A DNA stretch of 64,000 bases, taken from Aegilops tauschii subsp. strangulata (taxonomy: Eukaryota > Streptophyta > Magnoliopsida > Poales > Poaceae). Numbering within the stretch: position 1 is the first letter of the stretch; every line of letters begins with the position of its first letter. Positions 29,360 to 42,680 of the stretch are shown here, one piece after another. Location of the stretch: assembly GCF_002575655.3 (NCBI RefSeq), contig NC_053035.3, positions 380,409,792 through 380,473,791 on the forward strand, given 5' to 3'. Both the position numbers and the translations under genes were made by a program. The notes below the pieces were generated by a model. It did no database searches, was not told where the DNA came from, and saw only the letters and a list, made by a program, of their open reading frames with translations.

Positions 29360-31860
29360 CTACTGAAGAATTTCAAAGCTGATTTGGACCAGCTCTCCTT
29401 GCCGAGAAAGTTCGACTTTGACATCATCCCCTACCACAAGATATGATTTAGCTTTGAAGCTTGTCAATCCTTTAGCATCAATCATCATGCAACTATGCTT
29501 TGTACTTATGGTATATTGAGCAGGTTCATTCACACCAAGGCTGCACACGGTAAGATAAACTTGGCCATGGTCACCCGGATTGTTGAAAGACTCCCTCATT
29601 GCTCTAGGAATTCTCTTTTTGCAAACAAGAAGCCATACACAAATAGTTAGATCAACACAGTGAATCATGTGAAACAACATGAAAAGGAAAAAGAACGAAG
29701 CACTTGGACGACCAATGCTTACCAAGAAGGTGGACATGTCTATTTTTGTAAGGACTTTGGTATATGAAGTGCGAACTGCAGCCCAGTCTGTTGCCAGTGC
29801 AACTGCTGGTTCCGTTGCTGCTGCACGGGCCGGAGTAGATGCAAGTGCAAGTGTTGGTGCAGGTGCCAAAGCCGTTACTGGTGCCCGTGCGACTGGTAGT
29901 GCCGCTGCTGCTGCCGGAGATGGTGCTCCTTGTAGAGCTGGTGCCGGTATCAGAGCAGGTGCCCGTGTCGATGCCCGATCCTCTGGTAGATCAGCCTGAT
30001 TGGCTGACGCGGTCGGTGCCCAATCCTCAGCTGGATCAGACTAAACGGCTGCCGCTGTCAGTGCTAGAGCAACTGTCGTCGCTGAAGGTGGTACCGATGT
30101 GCGAGACAGCGGCGATCGTGTCTGGTCTGCTATGATCAGCTTTCCAACTTGACTAGGCTCCGTGACCATGATCCATTCTTTTTCTTCATTTCTTTTAAAC
30201 ACGAGAAGGACTAATTGTGGCGTGTTTGTTAAACCAAACTATAGTTCATCATAGGGATTCAGCTTGTACTCAGACAACAGACTGATCCAATTGTTTCTAG
30301 TAATATAAGTGAAGGACAGTGCCTTAGTTACTGACACGACATAAGAAGTGAAACCTGCAAAAATAACCATCATAGAGCAAACCAAACGGTTTATTCTGTG
30401 ATGAATGTCACATGGCAAAACCTGCATCGTAAAATTGCAGCAAAAGAAAGAAAACATGACATTAAATCAATAAGATTTAGATATAAATCAATAAGATTTA
30501 CTTGATGTGACAGGAGTGAATCCTTACTAGGAAATCACTATGTTGAAGTACTAAACAGAAGATTGATTGTCCAACTACGCGTGGCATGCAAGGCCCCCGC
30601 CTACTCCCACAATTGGACTGTAACCATAATGGATAAACCGTCCTCACAAAAAAGATGATCTGGATACTTCAAAATATACAGACTGAATAGAGTGGACAGA
30701 CATTAACATAGACTGTTCTCAGGACTCACCGCACACCAAAAGCGGCAGTACTAAACAATACAGGGTTCACAAACACAAATCAAGTACTGAACAATAGTAC
30801 TTACTACAGACAAGCAAAGTTGCACTAATTAAACTCTGCAGACTATTTGTTGCCACCGACCTACTGGATGAACCCCACATAACTGACTAGGCCATGGACT
30901 TCGTGAGAGATGTCTACCTGCACCATCACCATCTCGTCAACCTTGGAGAACCTAACAGAGTGGTCTTTCCATTCGTAAACATGACGATGAAGATAGGCCG
31001 CATCAGATTTTTCGGGAAGCTTTACAAGAACCACGCCCTTCGTAATCGAAGGCACAACCAGGAAATTGTTGTGGTCAAGTAGAACCACGAGAACACGCGT
31101 GACAACAATGCTAGAGGAAAACACTAGTTCAGGACACATGGCGACAAGGACACAACAGCTGGATAGTTTAGCAGTAGAACTCATCCTCAGGTCTTCCAGT
31201 TCACACAGCATGACTTTGAGAACTTCATCTCCACCACGGACCTGGTTCTAATTCAAACAGAAACCAAATATTTTATTACTACCTCTGTTCAGAAATATAA
31301 GATGATTTTCGATATTTTACTCCATATATGACTACATATACGCACAGAAATGAGTGAACAAAGACACTAGAACATGTCTTCAAAGGCATGAGAGCAGAGG
31401 GATTACTTGCAATATCCATAACACAAGTTACTGAGGCAAATATACCCTCTTCAAAGGTAGCATTGATGTTCATAAAGTAGTTGAAAGTAATCTATAAGAA
31501 ATCAGTGTCAACCTCTCGCATGTTTTGGTCAAAAGAGGAATTTAGAACCGTCATTTGACACACAAAAATCACATGCAAGATCACCTAGAAAGTTTTACTA
31601 CTTGTACTAGTAATGCGTGTTAGATGAAAAAACATGATCAAGATCGACAAAAAGATCGTCAAGAAGAGATATTACCTGGACTTGCTTAATGAGGGATCCC
31701 GGAGAGGGGGGCTTGGACAGGGCGATGGCTTTGAGCTTGTCTGTGGTAGTCTCGGCGGGGTGCTTGCGCTTCTTTGTACCATGAGCCTCGACGGTTTTGG
31801 CCAGAGCCATAGACATCACTTCGGCCGGTGCTATAGCGTCCATCAAGAAACTGTCAAATA
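29360..31860 (-). pseudogene. B3-like gene remnant, copy B
   Basis: Minus strand. A good two-exon end is visible: an exon ending at 29,723 (SYTKVLTKIDMSTFL), an intron with GTAAGC...AAAAG borders (29,722-29,615), and an exon 29,614-29,360 (RIPRAMRESF, GQVYLTV, GLTSFKAKSYLVVGDD, then ELVQISFEIL). Together this is a B3-type domain: FTKVL..FLRIP at the start, VGD near the end. Upstream is an Ala/Pro-rich linker, a second B3-like end (TYITRNNWISLLSEYKLNPY, near 30,290) and an open exon 30,861-31,250 of unknown fold. A candidate first exon is 31,843-31,676 (Met, then AIAPAEVMSMALAKTVEA), with GT donor. In-frame stops near 30,235 and 30,040 break it. A Stowaway scrap has entered at about 31,276-31,375. 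Confidence 0.45.
31276..31375. mobile_element. Stowaway-type MITE fragment
   Basis: TACCTCTGTTCAGAAATATAAGA followed by GACTACATA and AAATGAGTGAA resembles the left half of Triticeae Stowaway elements (consensus start CTCCCTCCGTTC, known from the family). The right half is absent. Confidence 0.55.
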
Positions 31861-32089
31861 GAAATAAAAGAAAAGAAACCATAATCACAAACCCAAAATA
31901 AGAACAGAGAGGGAGTTATAGGATCAGTCTCGGGGTTGCAAGACCGGGCCTTGGCCAGAATCAACACCATTGATGTGCTCACCTTTCTTCTTTGGGAGAA
32001 AAGAACAATGGCAGAAGCAGGTCGGGGTTTTCTTGAACAAATGAGGAACAAGATGAGGGAGAAGCGAGTGGGTGTTTTCTTCAAGGGAG

Positions 32090-32946
32090 GAAGCTGAGAG
32101 AGAAGAGCGAAATGATGGTTGCTTCGTCCATCTAACTTATTGCTGGAAAGGAGGGGGTTTTGTGATTTGACAGCTCATTGGGCATTACTGCGGTGCTTCG
32201 ATCGGGGTAGTCTACCGTGCAGTTGGGCACTCTACTATGGAGTAATTTAGTGCATGGCTAGTGGACCCCGATGCTGGCTGTCCCACACGTCGGCGAAAGT
32301 GAGTAGCAAGGTTCCCGACTTCCGTCGAGGAGGATCCGCACGGTAGAGCGTGTCCACTGTTTTTCTGAAGAAAAAAATGATTACAGCAAGCGTTTCCACT
32401 CTTACAACGGAGGAGTGCGAAACACGGCAGCCACTTGAACATACACAGTGCTCGTACTACTAGGCATGTGTAGTGGTTCGTACGTCAGTCCTACATAATC
32501 TTTTTGCTAGTGTAGTAAGATATGACGATAACAAATGATGTTGTGCGCATGTCAACTATATGACAGTAATGTAACATAGTACCGCTTTTTAGACTGTTCG
32601 GTCGAGAATAAACGGTGAGATCAACGTTAACAGAACTAGGTCTATAGTGCACGGAGAGTACGGTGCTACAGTACTCCATGAAACATGAACCATATGAAGC
32701 ATGAACCAGTGTTAGGCAGGGTGTATGAAGGGTGCACGGGATGGGAGCAAAAGTTCCCTTCTGGACCCACTTTTGGGTGTTTGGCAGAGTGCATGAAGGG
32801 TGCATGAGTCCACACTAGTAGGTTAACACAAATACACGAAGAGGGAACAAATATATTGAGATGAGAATGCAACAAAACACACCCACACAGTTTGTGCTAC
32901 AGTGACTGATCTGCACCGTTTGAGTTTGATCCAATGGTCATGTTGC
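32090..32946. other. 5' region of copy B and intergenic DNA
   Basis: 32,090-32,310 is the second copy of the shared B3-like 5' region. The remainder to 32,946 is unannotated; it has two direct copies of GTGCATGAAGGGTGCA-like sequence (near 32,720 and 32,790). No gene is supported. Confidence 0.4.
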
Positions 32947-35900
32947 TGTAACGCCCACGATGCGGCTATATCTCCCACGTGTCGAGGCACGACTTAGAGG
33001 CATAACCGCATTGTGGTTTTGTCGCAAGAAGGGTCATCTTCACACAATCCCATGTAATGAACAAGAATGGGATAAAGAGTTGGCTTACAATCGCCACTTC
33101 ACACAATACATAAATATAATTCATACATCATCCGAAATACACACATAGACCGACTACGGCCAAGATCCAAATGAAAATAAGATAACCCCAAATTCTAGAT
33201 CCCCGATCGCCCCAACTGGGCTCCACTACTGATCATAAGGGAAAGACACATAGTAACGACCACGTTCCTCATCGAACTCCCACTTGAGATCGATCCCATC
33301 ATCTGCACTGGCATCGTCGGCACCTGCAACTGTTTTGGTAGAATCTATGAGTCACGAGAACTCAGCAATCTCACACCCGCGAGATCAAGACTATTTAAGC
33401 TTATAGGGAAGGATGGTGTAATGAGGTGGAGCTGCAGCGGCAATAAGCATATATGGTGGCTAACATACGCAAAAGAGACCGAGAAGAGAAGCAACGGAAC
33501 GGTCGTCATCTAGCAATGATCAAGAAGTGATCCTGAACTCCTACTTACGTAATTCATAACTCAAACCGTGTTCGCTTCCCGGACTCCGCCGAGAAGAGAC
33601 CATCACGGCTACACACATAGTTGATGTATTTTAATTGGGTCAAGTGACGAGTTCTCTACAACCGGTCATTAACAAATTCCCATCTGCCTCATAACCGCGG
33701 GCACGGCTTTCAAAAAATAATACCCTGCAGGGGTGTCCCAACTTAGCCCATCATAAGCTCTCATGGTCAACGAAGGATAAACCTTCTCCCGGAAAGACCC
33801 AATCAGTCTCGGAATCCCGGTTTACAAGACATTTCGACAATGGTAAAGCAAGACCAGCAAAGCCGCCCGAATGTGCCGACCAATCCCGATAGGAGCTGCA
33901 CATATCTCGTTCTCAGGGCACACCAGATTGTCCAAGCTTCCGATAGGCGAGCCCAGAGTTGCCCCTGGTGACCACCGGCGACTGACAGTTTGGACCAATA
34001 CTCAGAGGAGCACTGGCCCGGGGGTTTAAAATAAAGATGACCCTCGGGCTCTAGAAAACCCGGGGGAAAAAGGCTTAGGTGGCAAATGGTAAAACCAAAG
34101 TTGGGCCTTGCTGGAGGAGTTTTATTCAAGGCGAACTGTCAAGGGGGTCCCATAAATCACCCAACCGCGTAAGGAACGCAAATTCAAGGAACATAATACC
34201 GGTATGACGGAAACTAGGGCGGCAAGAGTGGAACAAAACACCAGGCATAAGGCCAAGCCTTCCACCCTTTACCAAATATATATAGATGCATTAATATAAT
34301 AAGAGATATTGTGATATCCCAGAATATCCATGTTCCAACAGGGAACCAACTTCAACTTCACCTGCAACTAGCAATGCTATAAGAAGGGCTGAGCAAAAGC
34401 GGTAACTTAGCCAAACAACGGTTTGCTAGGAAAGGATGGTTAGAGGCTGACATGGCAATATGGGAGGCATGATAAAGCAAGTGATAGGTAGAGCAGCATG
34501 GCAATAGAACGAACAACTAGCAAAGCAAAGATAGAAGTGATTTGGAGGGGTGGTCATCTTGCCTGCAAGGTTCTCAGAGTTGTCGAAAGCTTGATCCTCG
34601 TAAGCGTACTCAACAGGTTCCTCATTCACGAACTCGTCTCCCGGCTCTACCCAAGACAAGAACACAAACAAACGGAACCACAATCAACCACGAGAAATGC
34701 ACAAGCAACATGATGCAAAACATGAATGATATGCGAGATATGATATGCGATGCATATGCGTGCTCCGGAAGGAAAATGATGAACAAGGCAGTAACTTGGA
34801 AAACCAAGCATGCCACTGGAAAGATGAGATAATTTCGGTCGAAATCTATATAAAGATCACCGGAAACGGATGCACGGTTTGCAAATGGCAAGCAAAACAA
34901 GAATGACACGAATCTGCGATTAGCAGCATGATAGCACTTAGAATGCAACAAGTAACGATGCTACAGCACTGCAACATAGCAACAAAGCATATGGCAGTAA
35001 TCTGCAGGTGATGCTTGACAAAAGATGAACACTGAGCTACGGCTAGATCACAACATAACAAGCTCAAACAAGCATGGCAATAGTGCAAAAGATAACAGGT
35101 TCACAAAAGATAACAAGCATGGCAGAAAACAGCATCAGGTAGCAATGTTCAGAGCACGAAATCAACATTCTACAAGAACTTAACATGGCAAAACAAGGCA
35201 TGGAAGTATTCTACTAAATGCATATGACAAAAGTCCCTTACTGACCATAAGCCAAAAAGGATCAGAAGATATGATAGCAACCATGTAAATATAGCAAGTT
35301 TCGTTATCAGGTTTCAGAGCATGGCAGAAATAATAATACGAGGGCATCTTTGTGAGCTTGATGCACTCATTACAAAGCAATGCATGAGAAAAAAAGCATA
35401 CCTACAGCAATATGGCATGTTTATGAAGCTATCCATGGCAAGAACATAAGCATAGCATGTATGGATCAACTACAACAAGCTTGGCAAAATTGAATATCAT
35501 GTTAACAATCTGCCAGAAATATTTTATAGCAAAAGTAGAACAAGATTGAGTCATGCTATGGTACTCCATAATTGCAAACAAGGGCAGGAATGGATCTATT
35601 GCAAAATAGCTACAAAACATCCTTACTGAACATCTCCAAAATATGCATGTATCTCTCTGTAGCATTAAGTTTACATGGCAACAAAATAACAGCAGACAGA
35701 CTTGGAGAAATCACAAAGTCCCTGAAATCAGAAACATTACGGGGCCTAGTTGGCATGCTTGTGCTAGTCACCACAGAGATCACAAAAGTACAAGGCATAC
35801 ACCACTGGAAAGATGGCATGGCGTACAACAAAACACATGTAGAGCTCATGCCCATAAGATGCACAGATTAAATGATACAAAAATGACAAATCTCCAAGTT

Positions 35901-38900
35901 CTGCTAAGAACCAGCAGATAACAGCAACTAGCACTCTTGCACCAGAGATTTGGGCATCAAGATGGACTCAAATGAACATGGTGCAATTGAACAAAACGTA
36001 GAGCATCACGAGGCGAACATTTTGACATATTACACGCGCGAAACGGACTCAAATAACAGCAGTGAGTTATGATGCGTTGAACAAGTGCATGTAATGTAAA
36101 AAATGAATGACTTAGTGATATTCGGGGGAGGCAGAAAGTCAACCTTAGGTTGACTGGATCGGGATCTGGCGAGCTCGAGCCCGTGCTCGTCGGCGACGAT
36201 GGAGGGGAAGGCGAGGTGGCGGCCGGAGGAGAGGAGGAGGCGCCGGACGGGGCGCGGTGGAGGAAGGAGGCGGCGGCTCGGGCTGCGGCGCGGGGAGGCG
36301 TGCGGCGGCGGGGCGCGCAAGCGCGGCGGCGGCGACCGGAGGCGACGGCGACGGTGGCGGCGCGGCAAGGCAGGAGCGCGGGCGCGGCGAGGCAGGAGCG
36401 CGGGCGGCGCGGGGAGGCGTCGGGCCGCGGGGGCCGGCCCCGGGCCTCGGCGGCGCGGGGTACGGGCGGCGGCGGGCTGCCACTTGGCGCTGCGCGGTTT
36501 GGCTGCGGGCTTCGTCCGGCGGGGTAAGGACGTGTCCAGCGGCGGCGGGGGAAAACTAGGGTTTCATCTGCGAACGTTTTCGGGAGGGGATGCACATATA
36601 TAGCTGGAGGGAGCTAGGAGAGTCCAAATGAGGTGCGGTTTTCGCCCACACGATCGTGATCGAACAACCTAGAGCAAGGAAGAGAGTTTGGTGGGTTTTG
36701 GGCTGATTAGAGAGGGGGTTTTGCTGCAACACACAGAAGGCATCTGCGGTTACCCGGTTAACCGTTGGAGTACCAAACGACCTCCAAATGGAACGAAACT
36801 TGACCGATGGTCTATCGGTGCTATACTAAGGCCACTTGACAAGCCTCGGTCCATTCCGAGAATGTTTGACACCCGCTCACGAAACGAAAACAAGAGGGGT
36901 GCACCGGATGAGATGGGAGCGCCGGATTGCAGAACGGACAACGGGGAAAAAGCTCGGATGCAAGAGACGAACACGTATGCAAATGCAATGCACATGATGA
37001 CATGATATGAAATGCATGACATGAACAAAATGCAAAATGAAAGACAAAACCCGACCACGGAGGGAATATCATAGCACATAGCCGAAAATGGCAAGAGTTG
37101 GAGTTACAAATATGGAAAGTTACATGCGGGGTTGTCGTGGAATTTTCACGGCAGATGTCCATGAGCTAGGACTTAGTCGTGGAGCCATCGTAGCTAGGAA
37201 GCTTGAAGGGGTTAAACGGGACAAGGAACACGAGGGTTATACTGGTTCGGCCCCTTACGGTGAAGGTAAAAGCCTACGTCCAGTTGAGGTGGTATTGATT
37301 AGGGTTTCAATAGCCAGGGAGCTTAACTGCTATGCCTGGCTACCGGGAGCTTAACAGCATCAGGTAGCAATGTTCAGAGCACGAAATCAACATGCTACAG
37401 GAACTTAACATAGAAAAACAACACATGGCAGTATTCTACTAAATGCATATGACAAAAGTCCCTTACTGACCATAAGCCAAAAAGGATCAGAAGATATAAT
37501 GGCAACCATGTAAACAGAGCATGGCTGAAATAATAATATGAGGGCATCTTTGTGAGCTTGATGCACTCATTACAAAGCAATGCATGAGAAAACAAGCATA
37601 CCTAAAGCAAGATGGCATATTTATGAAGCTATCCATGGCAAGAACATAAGCATAGCATGTATGGATCAACTACAACAAGCTTGGCAAAATTGAATATCAT
37701 GTTAACAATCTGCCAGAAATATTTTATAGCAAAAGTAGAACAAGATTGAGTCATGCTATGTTACTCCATAATTGCAAACAAGGGCAGGAATGGATCTATT
37801 GCAAAAATAGCTACAAAACATCCGTACTGAACATCTCCAAAATATGCATGTATCTCTCTGTAGCATCAAGTTTACATGGCAACAAAATAACAGCAGACAA
37901 AGACTTGGAGAAATCACCAAGTCCTTGAAATCAGAAACATTACGGGGCCTAGTTGGCATGCTTGTGCTAGTCACCACAGAGATCACAAAAATACAAGGCA
38001 TACACCACTGGAAAGATGGCATGGCGTACAACAAAACACAGGTAGAGCTCATGCCCATAAGATGCACAGATTAAATGATACAAAAATGACAAATCTCCAA
38101 GTTCTGCTAAGAACCAGCAGATAACAGTAACTAGCACTCTTGCACCAGAGATTTGGGCATCAAGATTGACTCAAATGAACATGGTGCAATTGAACAAAAT
38201 GTAGAGCATCACGAGGCGAAGATTTTAACATATTACACGCGCGAAACGGAGCTATATGCAGAGAGTTATGATGCGTTGAACAAGTGCATGTAATGTAAAA
38301 AATGAAAGACTTGGTGATATTCGGGGGAGGCGGAAAGTCAACCTTAGGTTGACTGGATTGGGATCTGGCGAGCTCGAGCTCGTGCTCGTCGGCGACGATG
38401 GAGGGGAAGGCGAGGCGGCGGCCAGAGGAGAGGAGGAGGCGCCGCACGGGGGGCGCGGTGGAGGAAGGAGGCGGCGCCTCTGGCTGCGGCGCGGGGAGGC
38501 GTGCGGCGGCGGGGCACGCAAGCGCGGCGGCGGCGACCGGTGGCGAGGGCGGGCGGCGGCCGGAGGCGACGGCGGCGGCGCGGCGAGGCAGGAGCGCGGG
38601 CGGCGCGGGGAGGCGTCGGGCCGCGGCGGCCGGCCCCGGGCCTCGGCGGGCCGCGGCGGCGTGGGGGACGGGCGGCGGCAGGCTGCCACTTGGCGCTGCG
38701 CGGTTGGCTGCGGGCTTCGTCCGGCGGGGTACGGACGTGTCCGGCGGCGGCGGGGGAAAACTAGGGTTTCATCTGCGAACGTTTTCGGGAGGGGATGCAC
38801 ATATATAGCTGGAGGGAGCTAGGAGAGTCCAAATGAGGTGCGGTTTTCGCACACACGATTGTGATCGAATGACCTAGAGCAAGGAAGAGAGTTTGGTGGG

Positions 38901-39342
38901 TTTTGGGCTGATTAGAGAGGGGGTTTTGCTGCAACACACAGAAGGCATCTGCGGTTACCCGGTTAACCGTTGGAGTACCAAACGACCTCCAAATGGAACG
39001 AAACTTGACCGGTGGTCTACCGGTGGTATACTAAGGCCACTTGACAAGCCTCGGTCCATTCCGAGAATGTTTGACACCCGCTCACGAAACAAAAACAAGA
39101 GGGGTGCACCGGAGGAGATGGGAGCGCCGGATTGCAAAACGGACAACGGGGAAAAAGCTCGGATGCAAGAGACGAACACGTATGCAAATGAAATGCACAT
39201 GATGACATGATATGAATTGATGACATGAACAAAATGCAAAAAGAAAGACAAAACCCGACCACGGAGGGAATATCATAGGATATAGCCGAAAATGGCAAGT
39301 GTTGGAGTTACAAATATGGAAAGTTACATGCGGGGTGTTACA
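32947..39342 (-). repeat. Left (3') LTR of X, with a 2.2-kb internal insertion
   Basis: On the + strand it starts TGTAACGCCCACGATGCGG and ends ATGCGGGGTGTTACA. It is 6,396 bp against about 4,190 for the right LTR. The excess is the block 35,340-37,590, which repeats LTR sequence and contains part of element Y. TATA boxes for the minus-strand promoter are at 36,597-36,602 and 38,802-38,807. Confidence 0.88.
35340..37592. repeat. Copied block in the left LTR of X, including 209 bp of element Y
   Basis: 35,340-37,341 is almost identical to 47,343-49,367. I see only a 23-bp indel in the GC-rich part and one substitution (GGATGAG against GGAGGAG). It includes 37,133-37,341, which equals the first 209 bp of the element Y LTR at 49,159. 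A short filler (37,342-37,352, resembling GGGAGCTTAAC of Y) follows. Then 37,353-37,592 repeats right-LTR positions 47,156-47,395 exactly, before the original left LTR resumes and diverges from both. Confidence 0.85.
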
Positions 39343-39378
39343 ACACTCCACCACTACGAGAGGATCTCGTCCCGAGAT

Positions 39379-40479
39379 CTAGGACTGAAAGAACTCCGGA
39401 TATTCGGAACGGAGATGGTCCTCGCGTTCCCAGGTGGCTTCCCGGTCGGAATGGTGCGACCACTTCACTTTCAGGAATTTGATTGACTTGTTGCGAGTCT
39501 TGCGCTCAGTTTCTTAAAAAATAGCAACGGGGTGCTCATGATAAGACAGATCTTCTTGGAGGTCAATCTCTTCAAAGTTGATGGTGCGCTCAGGCGTCTT
39601 GAAGCACTTTTGAAGCTGTGACATGTGGAACACATCGTGCACGTTCGCGAAGTTGGAAGGAAGCTCATGTTGATAGGCGAGGTCGCCTCTTTTGCCAATG
39701 ATCTTGAAAGGACCCACGTATCTAGGGGCAAGCATCCCTTTGATACCGAAGCGACGAGTGCCTTTCATTGGAGAGACGCGGAGGTAGACATGGTCTCCGA
39801 TCTCGAAAGCCACATCAAGGTGCTTACTATCATAGTAACTCTTCTTGCGCGATTGCGCGGCTTTGAGATTATCACGGATGACTTTACACATTTCTTCAGC
39901 TTCAGTGATTAAGTCATTGCCAAGAAGTTGCCGTTCGCCAGTCTTTGACCAATTAAGAGGAGTATGGCATTTTCTCCCATAGAGAATCTCGAATGGGTCC
40001 TTGCCCGAACTTGCTTGGAAGCTGTTGTTGTAGGAGAATTCAGCATATGGAAGACAATCTTCCCATTTCATGCCAAAGGAAATGACACAAGCCCTGAGCA
40101 TATCTTCAAGAATTTGATTGACTCGCTCGACTTGGCCACTAGTTTGAGGATGGAAAGCTGTGCTAAAGCGAATGTTTGTGCCCATGGCCTTCTGGAAGGA
40201 GTCCCAGAACTTAGAGGTGAAGATGCTTCCACGATCCAAAGAAATCAATTGTGGAATGCCATGCAAGGAGACAATTCTGGAGGTGTATAGCTCGGCCAAC
40301 TGAGCTGCTGTGATGGATTCTTTGATTGGAAAGAAATGAGCCACTTTAGAAAGCTTGTCAATGACAACGAAGATAGCATCATTTCCACGCTTGGACTTTG
40401 GAAATCCAGTCACGAAGTCCATTTCGATATGATCAAACTTCCATTCTGGGATAGCAAGAGGTTGCAGGAGACCAGCTGG
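39379..40479 (-). pseudogene. Element X integrase core and chromodomain
   Basis: Contains the integrase catalytic core: MDFVTG with the first Asp, ISLDRG with the second (usually SDRG), and SGQVERVNQ with the Glu. Then come the C-terminal GPFKIIGK and VFHMSQL segments and a chromodomain (HEHPVAIF, IKFLKVKW, ATWERE, final FFQS before TAG at 39,379). Integrase inserts the cDNA; the chromodomain is thought to steer it to marked chromatin. TAA at 39,514 cuts off most of the chromodomain, and TGA at 40,480 separates this part from the rest of pol. Confidence 0.9.
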
Positions 40480-41511
40480 TCATTGGTGTTCTGCTTTCAC
40501 TCTTCGACAGACATCACATTCATTCACGAATTGAGCAATTTCTCGCTTCATTCGAGTCCACCAATACGACTGCTTGAGGTCATGATACATCTTCGTCCAT
40601 CCAGGATGAATGGACAGAAGAGAATTGTGTGCCTCGTTCATAACGACTTTCCTTAGATCACCTTTAGGAACCACAATCCGGTCCTCGAAGAATAAAGTGT
40701 CTCTGTCATCAATGCGATAGCACTTGTATTTGGAAAGACCCTTGTCGATACCACGTTTCACCTTCTTCACCATGGCATCAAGGTGTTGTGCCTCACGAAT
40801 TTGATCTTCCAAAGTAGGAGAGACTATGAGGTTGGCAAGAAAGCCTTGAGGAACAACTTGAAGATTCAGCTTGCGGAAAGCTTCACAAAGATCCGGTTGG
40901 AAAGGCTTGAGAATTAAGCTGCTGCAATAAGCCTTCCTGCTTAAAGCATCTGCAATGACATTGGCTTTGCCTGGAGTATATTCAATACTCGGATTGTACT
41001 CTTGAATCATTTCGACCCATCGAGTCTGCCTAAGGTTGAGGTTGGGCTGAGTGAAGATATACTTGAGACTCTTGTGATCGGTGAAAATGTCCACTTGTCT
41101 TCCCAACAAGAGATGTCTCCATGTTATTAATGCATGGACAACTGCCGCCAACTCAAGATCGTGAGTGGGGTAGTTCTTTTCATTGGGCTTCAACTGACGA
41201 GAGGTATAGGCCACAACTTTCTTCTCTTGCATTAACACAGCACCGAGACCTTGGAGAGAAGCATCACAGAAAACTTCAAATGGCTTGGATTCATCAGGAG
41301 GAGTTAAGACAGGAGCTGTGACTAGTTTCTCTTTGAGAGTGTTGAAAGCAACATCACACTCAGGAGACCAGACATACTTCACATGCTTCTGGAGGAGGTT
41401 GGCAAGAGGCTTTGCAATCTTAGAGAAATTCTCAACGAATCTTCGGCAATAGCTTGCAAGACCAAGAAAACTGCGGAGCTGCTTGACATTCTGAGGAGGT
41501 TCCCAATTCAC
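40480..41511 (-). pseudogene. Element X RNase H and integrase zinc-binding region
   Basis: Begins with the RT thumb ([17 protein letters not shown]). RNase H shows [13 protein letters not shown] (catalytic Asp), [10 protein letters not shown] (Glu) and IFTDHKSL (Asp), then VIADALSR. The integrase N-terminal HHCC region follows ([18 protein letters not shown]). A single missing base near 41,510 shifts the frame relative to the RT part, and TGA at 40,480 stops it; that codon is Arg (CGA) in relatives as I remember the family. Confidence 0.9.
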
Positions 41512-42680
41512 ATTGCGGACACCTTCTCGGGGTTAACAGTGATGCCCTTGGCAGAGATGATGTGACCAAGGTAAAGAACTTCATCGAGCCAAAACTCGCA
41601 TTTTGAGAACTTCGCATAGAATTGATACTCTCTGAGCTTGTCGAGCACCAATCGCAAATGTTTGGCATGGTCCTTCTTATTCTTGGAGAAGACCAAGATA
41701 TCATCGAGATACACCAGGACGAATTCATTGGTATAGGGGTTGAAGATGAAATTCATCATCCGAGAGAAAGTTGGAGGAGCATTGACAAGGCCGAAAGACA
41801 CGACAGTATATTCATAAGAACCAAAACTTGTTCTGAATGCTGTCTTGGGAATATATTCTTCACGAATGTGAATCTGATGATAACCCATACGAAGGTCAAG
41901 CTTGGAGAAAACTTTAGCACCTTTGAGTTGCTCGAATAGCTCATTGATGTTGGGAAGTGGATACTTGTTCTTGATTGTCTTCTTGTTCAATGGACGGTAG
42001 TCGACACAAAGTCGGTCCGTGCCATCCTTCTTGTTTACAAAAAGAACACCACAACCCCATGGAGAAGAGCTCGGTCTGATCAAACCCATACGCTCTTGTT
42101 CATCGAGCTGTTTCTTCAATTCCTTCAGCTCCTTGGGTCCAAGCTTGTAAGGACGCTTGCAAACGGGTTCAGTTCCCGGCTCAAGATCGATAACGAACTC
42201 AACTGGCCGGTGAGGAGGCATACCCGGAAGCTCTTCTGGAAAGACATCTTGATACTCACAAACGACTGGAATCTGAGAGATGGCATTCAACTCACCCTTC
42301 TCATTGAGAGAAAATAACCGAATGGTTTCATCACGAGCGGCATAAATAATAACATCCTCAGAAGAGTGTGTCAATTGAATTTCTCTGGCAGCACAATCAA
42401 GTTGAGCCTTGTGCTCAGAAAGCCAGTCCATCCTGAGAATAAGATCAATATCCGAGTCACCAAGAACAACTGGAGAAGGCAGAAATTTATAGTTTCCCAT
42501 CTTGATGGAAACATCCGGGACCATGGAGCTTGCATTCATGCATTTGCCCGGAGAGACAACTGCTAGGTCTAGGCAAACCTTGAAAAACCAACTCATGCTT
42601 GGATGCAAAAGGTCTTGATATGAAAGAAAGCGATGCACCAGTATCAAAAAGAACTTTTGCAGGAATATCATTAACAGGAA
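41508..42680 (-). pseudogene. Element X protease C-terminus and reverse transcriptase
   Basis: After a frameshift inside the protease region (about 42,580-42,660) this frame is open to 41,508. It carries DLILRMDWL, the linker [11 protein letters not shown] motifs [41 protein letters not shown] and the catalytic YLDDILVF. The reverse transcriptase is complete in sequence motifs but lies in a broken polyprotein. Confidence 0.92.

Noticed and set aside
31279..31473. Minus-strand ORF as an exon of the B3-like copy B
   Set aside because: Much of it coincides with a Stowaway-type MITE fragment, so its reading frame is not evidence of a host exon.
36150..36600. Several overlapping ORFs on both strands in the GC-rich part of the X LTRs (also 38,350-38,820 and 48,150-48,630)
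   Set aside because: Low-complexity Gly/Arg or Pro/Ala translations caused by GC-rich composition. They lie in LTR sequence near the TATA box and recur in every LTR copy without codon constraint.
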